Source of the DNA: an uncultured Bacteroidota bacterium
GTDB taxonomy: Bacteria > Bacteroidota > Bacteroidia > Flavobacteriales > Flavobacteriaceae
Assembly (NCBI GenBank): GCA_902515565.1
Contig: CABXVR010000004.1
Location: 1 to 64,000 of the forward strand
Direction: 5' to 3'
Length of the DNA: 64,000 nt
Of this stretch, positions 54,244 through 63,452 are shown one piece after another. Position 1 is the first letter of the stretch. Each line of letters opens with the position of its first letter. A program made the position numbers and the translations under genes. The notes under the pieces are model-generated. The model did no database searches. It saw only the letters and a program-made list of their open reading frames with translations, and was not told the origin of the DNA.

Positions 54244-57012
54244 GTGGAGAAAAATAGGAATAAAAATATTTATATTAAGGGTGCAAAACTTCATAATTTA
54301 AAAAATATTGATGTCGAAATTCCTAGAAATAAATTAACTGTAATCACAGGACTTTCTGGCTCTGGAAAATCATCTTTGGCATTTGATACCTTATACGCAG
54401 AGGGGCAAAGAAAATACGTAGAAAGTTTATCAAGTTATGCTAGGCAATTCTTAGGAAAATTAGATAAACCCAAAGTAGATTTTATTTCAGGAATATCACC
54501 TGCAATTGCAATTGAACAAAAAGTTAACACTACAAATCCAAGGTCAACTGTAGGGACAAGTACTGAGATTTATGACTATTTAAAACTTTTATATGCTAGA
54601 ATTGGAGTAACATACTCTCCGATTTCAAATAATAAAGTAAAAAAAGACACAGTTACAGATATTTTATCTTTTATAAAAAAACTTAAAGTAAATAAGAAAT
54701 TACTTTTATTATCTCCAATTAAATGTAAAAACAAAAGGGATTTTGATGAAAAATTAGATTTACTGAAAAATCAAGGCTACAGCCGTATAAAATATAATAA
54801 CGTAGTTGATAAAATTGACAATTTTAATTACATAGAATTAAATGAATTTTTTCTTGTTATTGACAGAATAATAACTGTAAATGATGAGTCCTTTTACAAT
54901 AGGCTTGCTGATGCTATTGAAGTCTCAATTTTTGAGGGTAATGGTGTTTGTGTTATTGAAGATTTAGATAATAATAAGTTACATGAATTTAATACTAGAT
55001 TTGAATTAGATGGTCAAGTTTTCTTAGAACCTTCAACCAATCTTTTTAGCTTTAATAATCCTTATGGAGCTTGTCCTAAATGTGAAGGATATGGAGATAT
55101 AGTTGGAATTGACAAAAACCTTGTTATCAAAAATAAGGAACTTTCCGTATACGAAGATGCTATTCTTCCATGGAAAGGACAGAAATTAAGTAAGTATAAA
55201 AATGATTTTATCAAACATAGTCATAAGTTTAACTTCCCAATTCATAAACCTTATTATGAACTTTCTGAAAATCAAAAGAACTTACTATTTGATGGAAATG
55301 AGTACTTCAAAGGTATAAATGCATTTTTTAATAAAATTGAATCAAAATCATATAAAATTCAAAACAGGGTTCTCTTGTCGAGATATCGTGGAAAAACACT
55401 CTGCACTCAATGTAAAGGCAATAGATTAAGAGAGGAATCTAATTTTGTAAAAGTTAATGATAAATCAATTTCTGAATTAATTAATCTATCCATAAAAGAA
55501 TTGTTGTTGTTTTTTAATAAAATAAAATTAACAGATTCTGAAAAACAAATATCAAAGAGAATACTTATTGAAATTAAAGCTAGATTAGGTCATCTTTCAA
55601 ATGTTGGTTTAGATTATTTAACCTTAAATAGAAAATCAAAAAGTTTATCTGGCGGTGAGAGTCAAAGAATTAATATAGCAACATCTTTGGGTAGTAGTTT
55701 AGTAGGTTCACTATATATATTAGATGAACCAAGTATAGGATTACATTCTAATGATACAATTAGATTAATAAAAGTTTTAAAATCCTTAAGAGACCTAGGA
55801 AATACAGTGATAGTTGTTGAACATGATCATGATATAATGAAACAGGCTGATCATATAATTGATATTGGTCCAAAAGCAGGATCTGAGGGTGGTGAATTAG
55901 TTGCTTTTGGAAATTATACAAAATTCTTAAAACAAGAATCAATAACTGCTAAATATTTAAATAGAAAAATAGAAATTTCTGTACCAAAATTTAGAAAAAA
56001 TAGTAGTGATTATATTAAAATTATTGGAGCACGTGAAAATAATTTAAAAAATATAAATGTAAATATACCTTTGGGTGTAATTACAACTATTACAGGTGTA
56101 TCAGGTTGTGGTAAAAGCTCATTAGTGAAAAACATATTATACCCCGCGCTACAAAATGAGTTAGGGATATTTGAAAACAAGCCAGGTGAATTTACGAAAA
56201 TTGATGTGGATTTAGTAAAAATAGATTTTGTTGAATTTATTAATCAAAATCCAATCGGAAGATCATCAAGGTCAAATCCAGTAACTTACATTAAAGCTTA
56301 TGATGATATTAGAAATCTTTTTTCAAAACATAATCTAAGCAGACAAAGGATGTACAAACCAAAACATTTTTCTTTTAATGTTGACGGTGGAAGATGTGAT
56401 AAATGTAAGGGAGATGGAGAAATAACAATTGAAATGCAATTCATGGCGGACGTACATTTGTTATGTGATCAATGTAAAGGAAGTAGGTTTAAAAAAGAGA
56501 TTTTAGATGTTAAATATTCAAATAAGAATATATTTGACATTTTAAATATGACCATTAATGAAGCGCTAAGTTTTTTTGAGTCAAATGAAGAAATAAAAAT
56601 ATATAAGAAATTACTTCCCTTGAAAGAAGTAGGTTTAGGATATGTTAAGTTAGGACAAAGCTCCTCCACCCTCTCTGGTGGTGAAGCTCAAAGAATTAAA
56701 TTAGCTTATTTTTTAGGTAAGGCAAATAGTAATAGAAAAGGTGTTTTTATATTTGATGAACCAACTACTGGGTTACACACAGATGATATAAAAAAACTAC
56801 TTACTTCATTTAATGCATTAATAGATATTGGAAATACTATAATTATTGTTGAGCATAATTTAGAATTAATTAAATGTTCTGACTACATTATTGATTTAGG
56901 TCCAGTTGGTGGAAAAAAGGGTGGATACATAATAGCTGAGGGAAGCCCAGAAGATTTAATCAAAAATAAAAAATCACTTACTGCTAAATATTTAAAAGAA
57001 TATTTAAAATAA
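54244..57012 (+). CDS. uvrA: Excinuclease ABC subunit A
   Basis: A 922-residue damage-recognition ATPase of nucleotide-excision repair. There are two ABC modules: Walker [13 protein letters not shown] and [12 protein letters not shown], signatures [12 protein letters not shown] and [12 protein letters not shown], and Walker [13 protein letters not shown] and [12 protein letters not shown]. The zinc fingers are visible as [10 protein letters not shown] with CTQCKGNRL, and [10 protein letters not shown] with CDQCKGSRF. The start is GTG 54244, since no ATG precedes the conserved N-terminus ([19 protein letters not shown]). It is a single gene followed by the terminator at 57078-57118. Confidence 0.97.
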   Translation: MEKNRNKNIYIKGAKLHNLKNIDVEIPRNKLTVITGLSGSGKSSLAFDTLYAEGQRKYVESLSSYARQFLGKLDKPKVDFISGISPAIAIEQKVNTTNPRSTVGTSTEIYDYLKLLYARIGVTYSPISNNKVKKDTVTDILSFIKKLKVNKKLLLLSPIKCKNKRDFDEKLDLLKNQGYSRIKYNNVVDKIDNFNYIELNEFFLVIDRIITVNDESFYNRLADAIEVSIFEGNGVCVIEDLDNNKLHEFNTRFELDGQVFLEPSTNLFSFNNPYGACPKCEGYGDIVGIDKNLVIKNKELSVYEDAILPWKGQKLSKYKNDFIKHSHKFNFPIHKPYYELSENQKNLLFDGNEYFKGINAFFNKIESKSYKIQNRVLLSRYRGKTLCTQCKGNRLREESNFVKVNDKSISELINLSIKELLLFFNKIKLTDSEKQISKRILIEIKARLGHLSNVGLDYLTLNRKSKSLSGGESQRINIATSLGSSLVGSLYILDEPSIGLHSNDTIRLIKVLKSLRDLGNTVIVVEHDHDIMKQADHIIDIGPKAGSEGGELVAFGNYTKFLKQESITAKYLNRKIEISVPKFRKNSSDYIKIIGARENNLKNINVNIPLGVITTITGVSGCGKSSLVKNILYPALQNELGIFENKPGEFTKIDVDLVKIDFVEFINQNPIGRSSRSNPVTYIKAYDDIRNLFSKHNLSRQRMYKPKHFSFNVDGGRCDKCKGDGEITIEMQFMADVHLLCDQCKGSRFKKEILDVKYSNKNIFDILNMTINEALSFFESNEEIKIYKKLLPLKEVGLGYVKLGQSSSTLSGGEAQRIKLAYFLGKANSNRKGVFIFDEPTTGLHTDDIKKLLTSFNALIDIGNTIIIVEHNLELIKCSDYIIDLGPVGGKKGGYIIAEGSPEDLIKNKKSLTAKYLKEYLK

Positions 57013-57018
57013 CTGACT

Positions 57019-57034
57019 TTGGCACACTCTTTGT
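57019..57034 (+). promoter_or_regulatory. Sigma-54-like promoter motif downstream of uvrA
   Basis: TTGGCAC (57019-57025) followed by five bases and TTGT (57031-57034) fits the sigma-54 consensus TTGGCACG-N4-TTGC, with the -24 GG and -12 elements at the exact 10-base separation. One base deviates: GT instead of GC. The predicted transcript start is near 57045. No rpoN or enhancer-binding protein gene is in the window, so use by sigma-54 is unproven. Confidence 0.4.
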
Positions 57035-57044
57035 ATACAATACA

Positions 57045-57118
57045 GTAGTTAGTTTAATTTATTAGATAGTTAGTTAGAAACCTTGCAAAATCACTTCTTT
57101 GTGTTTGCAAGGTTTTTT
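57045..57118 (+). ncRNA. Candidate small RNA between uvrA and the flippase gene
   Basis: A sigma-54-like motif and a strong terminator 40-80 bases later enclose a stretch of about 74 bases with no open frame. It contains repeated TAGTTAG units (57046-57076) and then the terminator hairpin, whose right arm is antisense to the last codons of the flippase gene. A simple uvrA terminator remains the alternative. I cannot match it to a known RNA family by eye; comparison to flavobacterial motifs such as Flavo-1 would be needed. Confidence 0.3.
57078..57118 (+). terminator. Intrinsic terminator (12-base stem) downstream of uvrA
   Basis: AAACCTTGCAAA (57078-57089) pairs perfectly with TTTGCAAGGTTT (57104-57115) around a 14-base loop and is followed by T residues to 57118. 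It would end transcripts from uvrA or from the putative small RNA. The stop codon of the convergent flippase gene lies inside the loop, and its last codons form the right arm. Confidence 0.8.
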
Positions 57119-58572
57119 AATTTAAGAATATATTTAGTGTATATGTTATTAATTTCAACGGATATTTTGAAATAAATAACAAAAAATATGTAGGCTATAC
57201 TCACAAATAAAGTTTGAATAAATAATTTTAAGTACAGAGAAAACTCTAATTTAAAATAAAAAGAAATTATAAAACCTAAAAGAATTATTATCCCAATTTT
57301 ATAAGAATTTTTTGTTAGTGGCTGTAAATTAAATTTCAAGTAAACCAAATACATTTTAATAGAATTATATAAACAAATAGCTACAAATGACGAGATAGCA
57401 GCACCTTCTAGGCCGTACAATGGAATTAACAAGTAATTTAAATAAATGGTTAGAATTGTTAATAAAACCCCTATAAAGACTATTTTATCATAAAAGACGC
57501 TATTAAATATTATTCCATCAACATTTCCTAAAAAAGCATTATAAATCTTAGTAAATGAAATAATTAATACAACGTAGTAACCTTGTCTGTAATTTTCTGG
57601 AATAAAAGCATAAATATCACTTAAATTATAGACAATTAGAAGAAAAACAAAACCACAAACAACTAAAAGATTTAAACTAGATTTTTGATACAAGACACCT
57701 AATTCAGTAAACTTTTTTTCGTTCAATAATTTAGCACTTAAAGGATTTGCAATTTGAAATAATGATCTTCTTGGAACAGTGATTAAAGTTGATATATATA
57801 TTGCAACAGAGTAATAAGCAACTTTTGAAATATCTAAATATTGAGCTATCATAAATTTATCTATTTCTAAAACAATATTTGCAACTGCTCCGGCAAGACA
57901 GATAATGATCAAATATTTAAAAATTAAAAATGAATTTTTAGGTATAGCTATCTTAAAAACAAAAGAATTATATCTAAACGCATATATCATCATAATCAAA
58001 GTTCTCAATACATAAATAGATAAAACACTTAAAATAAATTCTTGTTCATTAATTAATTCAAAATATATGAATACGAGTAAAATTGAAATTAAAACTCTAT
58101 GGAATATTTCTTTTAAAAAATTTCCAAATACTGAGATTAATTTAATTTTGACTAAAGAATAGAAGACCTCGAAATATGCAAAACTGATTGCCGTAACTAT
58201 TATTACCCAAATATTCGTTTCACTTAAATATTGATTTTGAGGTAATACTAATTTTATATAATCCATTGAAGTTATACCTATTACAGTTAAAAGTATAACA
58301 CTTAATAATGGGACAATCAACATAATACTTATGAAAGAATCTTTATCAGTTTTATTAGTATACGAAGAATAAAATTTAATGATACCATTGTGAGTTCCTA
58401 AAGAAATAAAAGGAAGCATTATAGTTGCAGTTGAAATAATAAAAGCAAGTAATCCATGATACTCATCTGACAAAAAATAGGTATATAAAAACAAGACATT
58501 AAACGCACCTAAGACAAATCCAAGATATGTTGTAATTGTATTATTAATAGATTGATTGATTACTATTCCCAT
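57091..58572 (-). CDS. Polysaccharide/oligosaccharide flippase, MOP superfamily
   Basis: A 493-residue integral membrane protein with about 12-14 hydrophobic segments, of the Wzx-like/polysaccharide biosynthesis type that flips lipid-linked glycans across the inner membrane. The first helix begins INQSINNTITTYLGFVLGAFN, and TIMLPFISLGTHNGIIKFYSSY is a family-typical segment. It is followed upstream in the operon by a GT4 and a YfhO-type protein, pointing to a glycan assembly locus. The glycan is unknown. Confidence 0.85.
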   Translation of the reverse strand: MGIVINQSINNTITTYLGFVLGAFNVLFLYTYFLSDEYHGLLAFIISTATIMLPFISLGTHNGIIKFYSSYTNKTDKDSFISIMLIVPLLSVILLTVIGITSMDYIKLVLPQNQYLSETNIWVIIVTAISFAYFEVFYSLVKIKLISVFGNFLKEIFHRVLISILLVFIYFELINEQEFILSVLSIYVLRTLIMMIYAFRYNSFVFKIAIPKNSFLIFKYLIIICLAGAVANIVLEIDKFMIAQYLDISKVAYYSVAIYISTLITVPRRSLFQIANPLSAKLLNEKKFTELGVLYQKSSLNLLVVCGFVFLLIVYNLSDIYAFIPENYRQGYYVVLIISFTKIYNAFLGNVDGIIFNSVFYDKIVFIGVLLTILTIYLNYLLIPLYGLEGAAISSFVAICLYNSIKMYLVYLKFNLQPLTKNSYKIGIIILLGFIISFYFKLEFSLYLKLFIQTLFVSIAYIFFVIYFKISVEINNIYTKYILKLKNLANTKK

Positions 58573-59855
58573 TATAGATTTTTTATAATATTTGAGATAG
58601 ACTTAGTTAATTCAATTCTATTATATTTATTAATGTTTTTTGGGGAAATGCTAATTCCATCCTTTAAAAATTTTTCAAAATAATTTAAAATACAATCATA
58701 AAGCTCAAGTTCTTGATCATATTTGTAATTAGAACCAACATTAGTATCTTTTATAATATTATCAACATCATCGTTATTTGAAATGGAAATAATTGGTCTC
58801 ATAGAATTTAAATATTCAAATAGTTTAGCTGGGATAATATAATTAGATTCTAATTTATTTGTTTGAATTAATAACAGTACCTGGGAATTTTTTAAATATT
58901 TACTAGTTTGATCATATGCTACATGGCCTATATATTCAACATAAGGTTCCAATGAATATTTTTTAATTGATTCTTTAACTTCAAAACTAACATTTCCAAC
59001 TAAATTTAACTTAAGATAGTTTTTTAAAATTTTCTCTTCTTTTATTAAGTTATTTAAGACTTTCCATAATATTTCAGGATTTCTATCTGATAACATTGAA
59101 CCTATATGTGAAATTGAAAATTTATCATCTAAAATAGAATCATCATTATTAATGTAGTCAAAACCATTTGTTATAGTTGATATTGGACTATTAGTTAATT
59201 TACTATAATCCTGATTTAAACGGTTCGATGTAACAATTATATGATCAGCTTCAGTGAGAATACTTTTTTCTAAATTTTTATGTTTATTTAAAGTTGATTT
59301 AGTAAAAAAAAACTTTTTATTGTACCAGATATTTGTCCAAGGATCTCTAAAATCAGCTAACCATTTAACATTAGTTAATGATTTTAATTTTTTTCCCAAA
59401 AGATGCATACTGTGTGGTGGACCAGTAGTAATTATTGTATCAATTTCATTTGAAGTTATGTAATTCTTTAGAGATTTAACAGAACCTTTAGCCCAAAATA
59501 ATTTTGGGTCAGGTATAAAAAAATTACCTCTAAAAAAAAGTAATATTTTATCAATTATAGTGAGTCTCTCTTTGGTTGGAATTATCCCCTTACTATAATT
59601 AGCATAATATTTAGGTAAAAACAATTTCAAAAATTTATCATATGAAAAAATTGGTTTTTTTATTATATCTATATTTTTTGGAATATCTGTAATTAATGAA
59701 TCATCTGATTGGTTAATGTTTGAAATTTGTGGGGTATACACATAAGGCTGGATATCAAATTGATTGAAATACTTTATAAATTTTAACCATCTTTGTACAC
59801 CAGGACCTGAATATGGCGGCCAATAATAAGTTATAATTAATACTTTATTTTTCAA
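58572..59855 (-). CDS. Glycosyltransferase family 4-like
   Basis: A 427-residue GT-B glycosyltransferase. The N-terminal acceptor domain begins KVLIITYYWPPYSGPGVQRW, typical of Bacteroidota GT4 enzymes, and the WLADFRDPWTNIW and donor-domain LFEYLNSMRPIISI segments follow. The start is TTG 59855, overlapping the YfhO stop as TTGA; no ATG gives the conserved N-terminus. It overlaps the flippase gene by one base. Donor sugar unknown. Confidence 0.88.
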   Translation of the reverse strand: MKNKVLIITYYWPPYSGPGVQRWLKFIKYFNQFDIQPYVYTPQISNINQSDDSLITDIPKNIDIIKKPIFSYDKFLKLFLPKYYANYSKGIIPTKERLTIIDKILLFFRGNFFIPDPKLFWAKGSVKSLKNYITSNEIDTIITTGPPHSMHLLGKKLKSLTNVKWLADFRDPWTNIWYNKKFFFTKSTLNKHKNLEKSILTEADHIIVTSNRLNQDYSKLTNSPISTITNGFDYINNDDSILDDKFSISHIGSMLSDRNPEILWKVLNNLIKEEKILKNYLKLNLVGNVSFEVKESIKKYSLEPYVEYIGHVAYDQTSKYLKNSQVLLLIQTNKLESNYIIPAKLFEYLNSMRPIISISNNDDVDNIIKDTNVGSNYKYDQELELYDCILNYFEKFLKDGISISPKNINKYNRIELTKSISNIIKNL

Positions 59856-62263
59856 TTTATTAAGCTTTTTTTATTGTTATATAACAATGATGAAATCATT
59901 AAAAGCAATAATAACAGAGAGCTTCCTAGACTAACATAAGAAGAGTTTTTGACAACACCTGGGGTGAAGTAACACTCTATTGTATTATTTCCTTTATTTA
60001 AATACAATCCTCTTAAAGCCACATTTACATTGTCATAATTAGTTTCGATTCCGTTAACATAAACTTTCCAACCTTTGGGATAAAATATTTCTGAAAAAAC
60101 AGCGTAACCATTCTCACTATTTGAAGCAGTATACTTCAAATAATTAGATTTAAATTCTACTAAATTTATATTTGAATTATTAGGGATTGTAAATTTTTGA
60201 CTTTTAATTTTAGTAGATACTACACTCTTTGTTAAATTTAAAGAGTCAAGAGATAATATAGCTTCATTTTGAGAATCTACTTTGTGAATATTTTCTACAA
60301 ACCAAGCATTACCTTGTGCATCTTCATTAACATAAGCTTCAAATTCTTCTTTGTCATTTTTACTTATAAAATATTTAACATTAAGCATATTTAAAACTGG
60401 CATATGATTGTTTGAGACGTAAAATTTTAAAAGTGCATCATAATTAGAAAGTTTAGCAGCATGATATCCTAGAACTGAATTGTGAAAGTAAGAGGCTTTT
60501 GTTGAATTACTAGTTAAATCTAGGACTCTAAATTTAGATTTGTCATTTAATATTGAAATATCAGCTTTATTGGCTGCATAAGGAATATCAACATTTTTAG
60601 AATTAACAAAATCATCAGAATTTACATAATTATAATTGAAGGTAACTAAATCATATGACCCAATAATTAAAAAAAGAATAATTAAAGAATTAGATGAGAT
60701 AATTTTTTTTCTATAGAAGCTTAGGATTAAAAAGGATAAAATTACATAAATGAAAGTTCTAAATAAATCTGATTTAAACAATATTATTCTATCTAGTTTT
60801 AATGCCTCTAAATATCCAGGACCATATGCATTTACGTAAAGTGAGTCGTTAATACCTCTAAAATCAAATAGGTCAATAGATAAATATAAACCTACAATCA
60901 ATACCACAAACAAAACTAAAGTCTTGTTTAAAGCATTTTTAACATCTTTATTTTTATTAATAATTGTGTGAATAGAGTATACAGCTAAAACTGGTATACA
61001 AAGCTCTAAAATAACTTGTATTGAACTAACAGCTCTAAACTTATTATAGAATGGGAAAAAGTTTATAAAAATGTCTGTTAGTAGTGAAAAATTTTTGCCA
61101 AAAGACAATGACAGAGAAATTATAATTGAAGAAAGTAACCAATACTTATTTTTGTTAGAAACTAAAAATATAGATAAAACAAATAAAAAGAAAACTACAA
61201 TTCCGATATAAGCAGGAGCTTCAACAATTGGTTGATCCCCCCAATAAGTAGGACTAAACTCAATAGCATCTCTAGCTTGTATTGTATTAGCACCAATAGA
61301 TTTAAAATATTTATAAGTTTCAGAGCTAGAGTCTAGTTTTTCAACACTTCCACCACCCATTATTCGAGGAATAAATAAATTTATACTTTCAAAAAAACCA
61401 TAACTATACTCTGTAATGTAATCATAATTTAAACCATCAGATTGAATCTGGTCACCACCAGGTGTAATAGTTATCTCATTAACTCCCCTTGTACTTTGTT
61501 TGGAATATTCATAAGTACTCATGATAGTACTGGCGTTGAGACCTATTGCTAAAAATAAAGCTGTAAATAATATAGTCAATGATTTGAAATATTCTCTCAA
61601 CAACTTTTGTTTATTGAAATTAATAAAATAATAAATACCCAGCAAAACAACAATAAACATTAGGTAATAGGTCATTTGAAAGTGATTTGCACAAATCTCA
61701 AGACCAAGTGCTAAAGTGGTTAAAAAAAAACCTCTATAGTAACTTTTATTAAATACTAAAATTATACCAGCTAGAACTAAAGGCATATAAGCTATGGCAT
61801 GTGCTTTAGAATTGTGACCAGCACCAATTATGATTATGAGGTATGTAGAAAATGCAAAAAATACCGAACCTAAAAATGCTAACTTGTAATCCATTTTAAG
61901 AACAAGTAAAAAAATATAAAAATTAATAAGATATAGAAGTAGATAATCAGCAGGTCTTGGTAAAAATCTAAGAAACAGATCTATCTGTTTAATATAATTA
62001 TGAGGGTATTTTGCACCAAGTAAATAAGTGGGCATTCCTGAAAAACTACTATCAGTCCAATATGTTTCAGAATCATTTAGTTTTCTAAAATCATTTTGTT
62101 CTTTAGCCATTCCAGTGTATTGAACTATATCACTTTGATAAATCTTTTCTCCGATTAGAATAGGAGAAAAATAAGAAACAGAAATAACAACAAATAAAAT
62201 AAATACTAAAAAGTGATGTAAGTTATTTTTTATATGTTCGGAAATACTAGTCAAGTTCTTCAT
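59852..62263 (-). CDS. YfhO family membrane protein
   Basis: An 803-residue membrane protein with about 12 transmembrane segments and a large extracytoplasmic C-terminal beta-rich part, as in YfhO and GT-C-like proteins. The QSDIVQYTGMAKEQNDFRKL and SFSGMPTYLLGAKYP segments near the N-terminus are family hallmarks. In Firmicutes YfhO is involved in glycosylating lipoteichoic acid; in Bacteroidota a glycosyltransferase role is inferred from the GT-C fold and the neighbouring GT4 and flippase. ATG 62263 (MKNLTSISEH) is preferred; ATG 62272 is an alternative. Confidence 0.86.
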   Translation of the reverse strand: MKNLTSISEHIKNNLHHFLVFILFVVISVSYFSPILIGEKIYQSDIVQYTGMAKEQNDFRKLNDSETYWTDSSFSGMPTYLLGAKYPHNYIKQIDLFLRFLPRPADYLLLYLINFYIFLLVLKMDYKLAFLGSVFFAFSTYLIIIIGAGHNSKAHAIAYMPLVLAGIILVFNKSYYRGFFLTTLALGLEICANHFQMTYYLMFIVVLLGIYYFINFNKQKLLREYFKSLTILFTALFLAIGLNASTIMSTYEYSKQSTRGVNEITITPGGDQIQSDGLNYDYITEYSYGFFESINLFIPRIMGGGSVEKLDSSSETYKYFKSIGANTIQARDAIEFSPTYWGDQPIVEAPAYIGIVVFFLFVLSIFLVSNKNKYWLLSSIIISLSLSFGKNFSLLTDIFINFFPFYNKFRAVSSIQVILELCIPVLAVYSIHTIINKNKDVKNALNKTLVLFVVLIVGLYLSIDLFDFRGINDSLYVNAYGPGYLEALKLDRIILFKSDLFRTFIYVILSFLILSFYRKKIISSNSLIILFLIIGSYDLVTFNYNYVNSDDFVNSKNVDIPYAANKADISILNDKSKFRVLDLTSNSTKASYFHNSVLGYHAAKLSNYDALLKFYVSNNHMPVLNMLNVKYFISKNDKEEFEAYVNEDAQGNAWFVENIHKVDSQNEAILSLDSLNLTKSVVSTKIKSQKFTIPNNSNINLVEFKSNYLKYTASNSENGYAVFSEIFYPKGWKVYVNGIETNYDNVNVALRGLYLNKGNNTIECYFTPGVVKNSSYVSLGSSLLLLLLMISSLLYNNKKSLIN

Positions 62264-62492
62264 AATCGACATAATCACCAATGTTGTTGTTAGATTCTTT
62301 ATTTCTTTTAGGCATTTTATCTATACTTACCTCACCTTCATTTTTTTTAGGCTTACTTCTTTTATTTTGACTAAAGTTATCGTTCATTTTGTTTGACATA
62401 TGTCTTAACAAATAAGGAGCAGCAAGTCTCATTAAGAAACCTAAAATGCGATAAATCAGATAAGACCACAACAAAAAATAAATTACACCCAT
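62247..62492 (-). CDS. DUF4834 family small protein
   Basis: An 81-residue protein with one N-terminal hydrophobic segment (VIYFLLWSYLIYRILGFLM) and a polar, basic C-terminus ending DYVDYEELD, the DUF4834 signature. ATG 62492 is used; an in-frame TTG at 62501 would fall in a TATTTTTG box (62499-62506). DUF4834 and YfhO genes are adjacent in many flavobacteria. It overlaps the YfhO start by 17 bases. Function unknown. Confidence 0.8.
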   Translation of the reverse strand: MGVIYFLLWSYLIYRILGFLMRLAAPYLLRHMSNKMNDNFSQNKRSKPKKNEGEVSIDKMPKRNKESNNNIGDYVDYEELD

Positions 62493-62549
62493 AGACTCCA
62501 AAAATACAATTATTGTAGATTAAAAAAGTTAATAAAATAATAAAAATTA

Positions 62550-62557
62550 TATATTTG
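62550..62557 (+). promoter_or_regulatory. -7 box (TATATTTG) upstream of the beta-barrel gene
   Basis: An exact TAnnTTTG match 16 bases before the ATG at 62574. No TTG at the expected distance upstream, so this is a half-supported promoter. Confidence 0.3.
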
Positions 62558-62573
62558 AATAAATTGATTTAAT

Positions 62574-63452
62574 ATGAACAAAACTACTTTATTCTTGTTT
62601 TTAACAATTGTTCCAAATTTAATATTGGGGCAATATACAGACGTTATAAACAGTAATAAACCTGGAGAATCGTTTAGCGCTTTCTCTGTCGGAACTAATT
62701 TATTACAAATAGAAACTACTACTAATTTTTTAAAACAAGAACATAAATTACTGAACAATAAATTTGTGGGTAATAGTTTTGATTTTTCACTTAGGTATGG
62801 TTTTTTTAAGGAAGAATTAGAATTTATTGGTTTTGGTACTTATCAAACTGATATTTTTTATGATTACAGATATAATCCTACAAATGAAATTACTAGAAAA
62901 AATATAAAAGAATTTAAAATTGGATTCAAATATTTAATATATGACCCTCACAAAAATTATGATGACAGTCCAAATGTCTATAGTTATAGAGCTAATCAAA
63001 AATTTAAATGGAGATCACTTATTCCTGCAATAGCTTTAATGTCAGGGGTAAATATTGATTCTAAAATGAATCCTTACACAGCGACTGGAGTAAATGGGAT
63101 TAGCCCATTTGCTCTGCTAAGCACACAAAATAATTTTAAAAATAATACTGTATTAATAGCCAATATTTTATTTGATAGAATTGGATCAAATCAAAATGAT
63201 TTTGAATATATAATAACATTAACTAAAGCATTAAATACAGATTGGGTAATATTTTTGGAAACACAAGGAATTAAAAGTGATTTTTATGCAGATAATTTAT
63301 ATAGTTTAGGTGCTGCATATCTTTTTAATAAAAATTTTCAAGCTGATACTTCATTTACAGCTAACAATAAAAAAACTCCAAAAGTTGATAAAATATCATT
63401 TGGTTTAAGTTACAGGTTTGATTTTCATAAAGATAAAGTTATTACAAAATGA
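62574..63452 (+). CDS. Putative outer-membrane beta-barrel (transporter-like) protein
   Basis: A 292-residue protein with a signal peptide (LFLFLTIVPNLILGQ) and alternating hydrophobic/polar strands throughout, ending in an aromatic (SYRFDF) near the C-terminus, as outer-membrane barrels do. Flavobacterial homologues are named transporter by similarity to phenol MetA-like barrels. The ligand is unknown. It lies divergent from DUF4834 and its stop overlaps the next start (ATGA). Confidence 0.72.
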   Translation: MNKTTLFLFLTIVPNLILGQYTDVINSNKPGESFSAFSVGTNLLQIETTTNFLKQEHKLLNNKFVGNSFDFSLRYGFFKEELEFIGFGTYQTDIFYDYRYNPTNEITRKNIKEFKIGFKYLIYDPHKNYDDSPNVYSYRANQKFKWRSLIPAIALMSGVNIDSKMNPYTATGVNGISPFALLSTQNNFKNNTVLIANILFDRIGSNQNDFEYIITLTKALNTDWVIFLETQGIKSDFYADNLYSLGAAYLFNKNFQADTSFTANNKKTPKVDKISFGLSYRFDFHKDKVITK

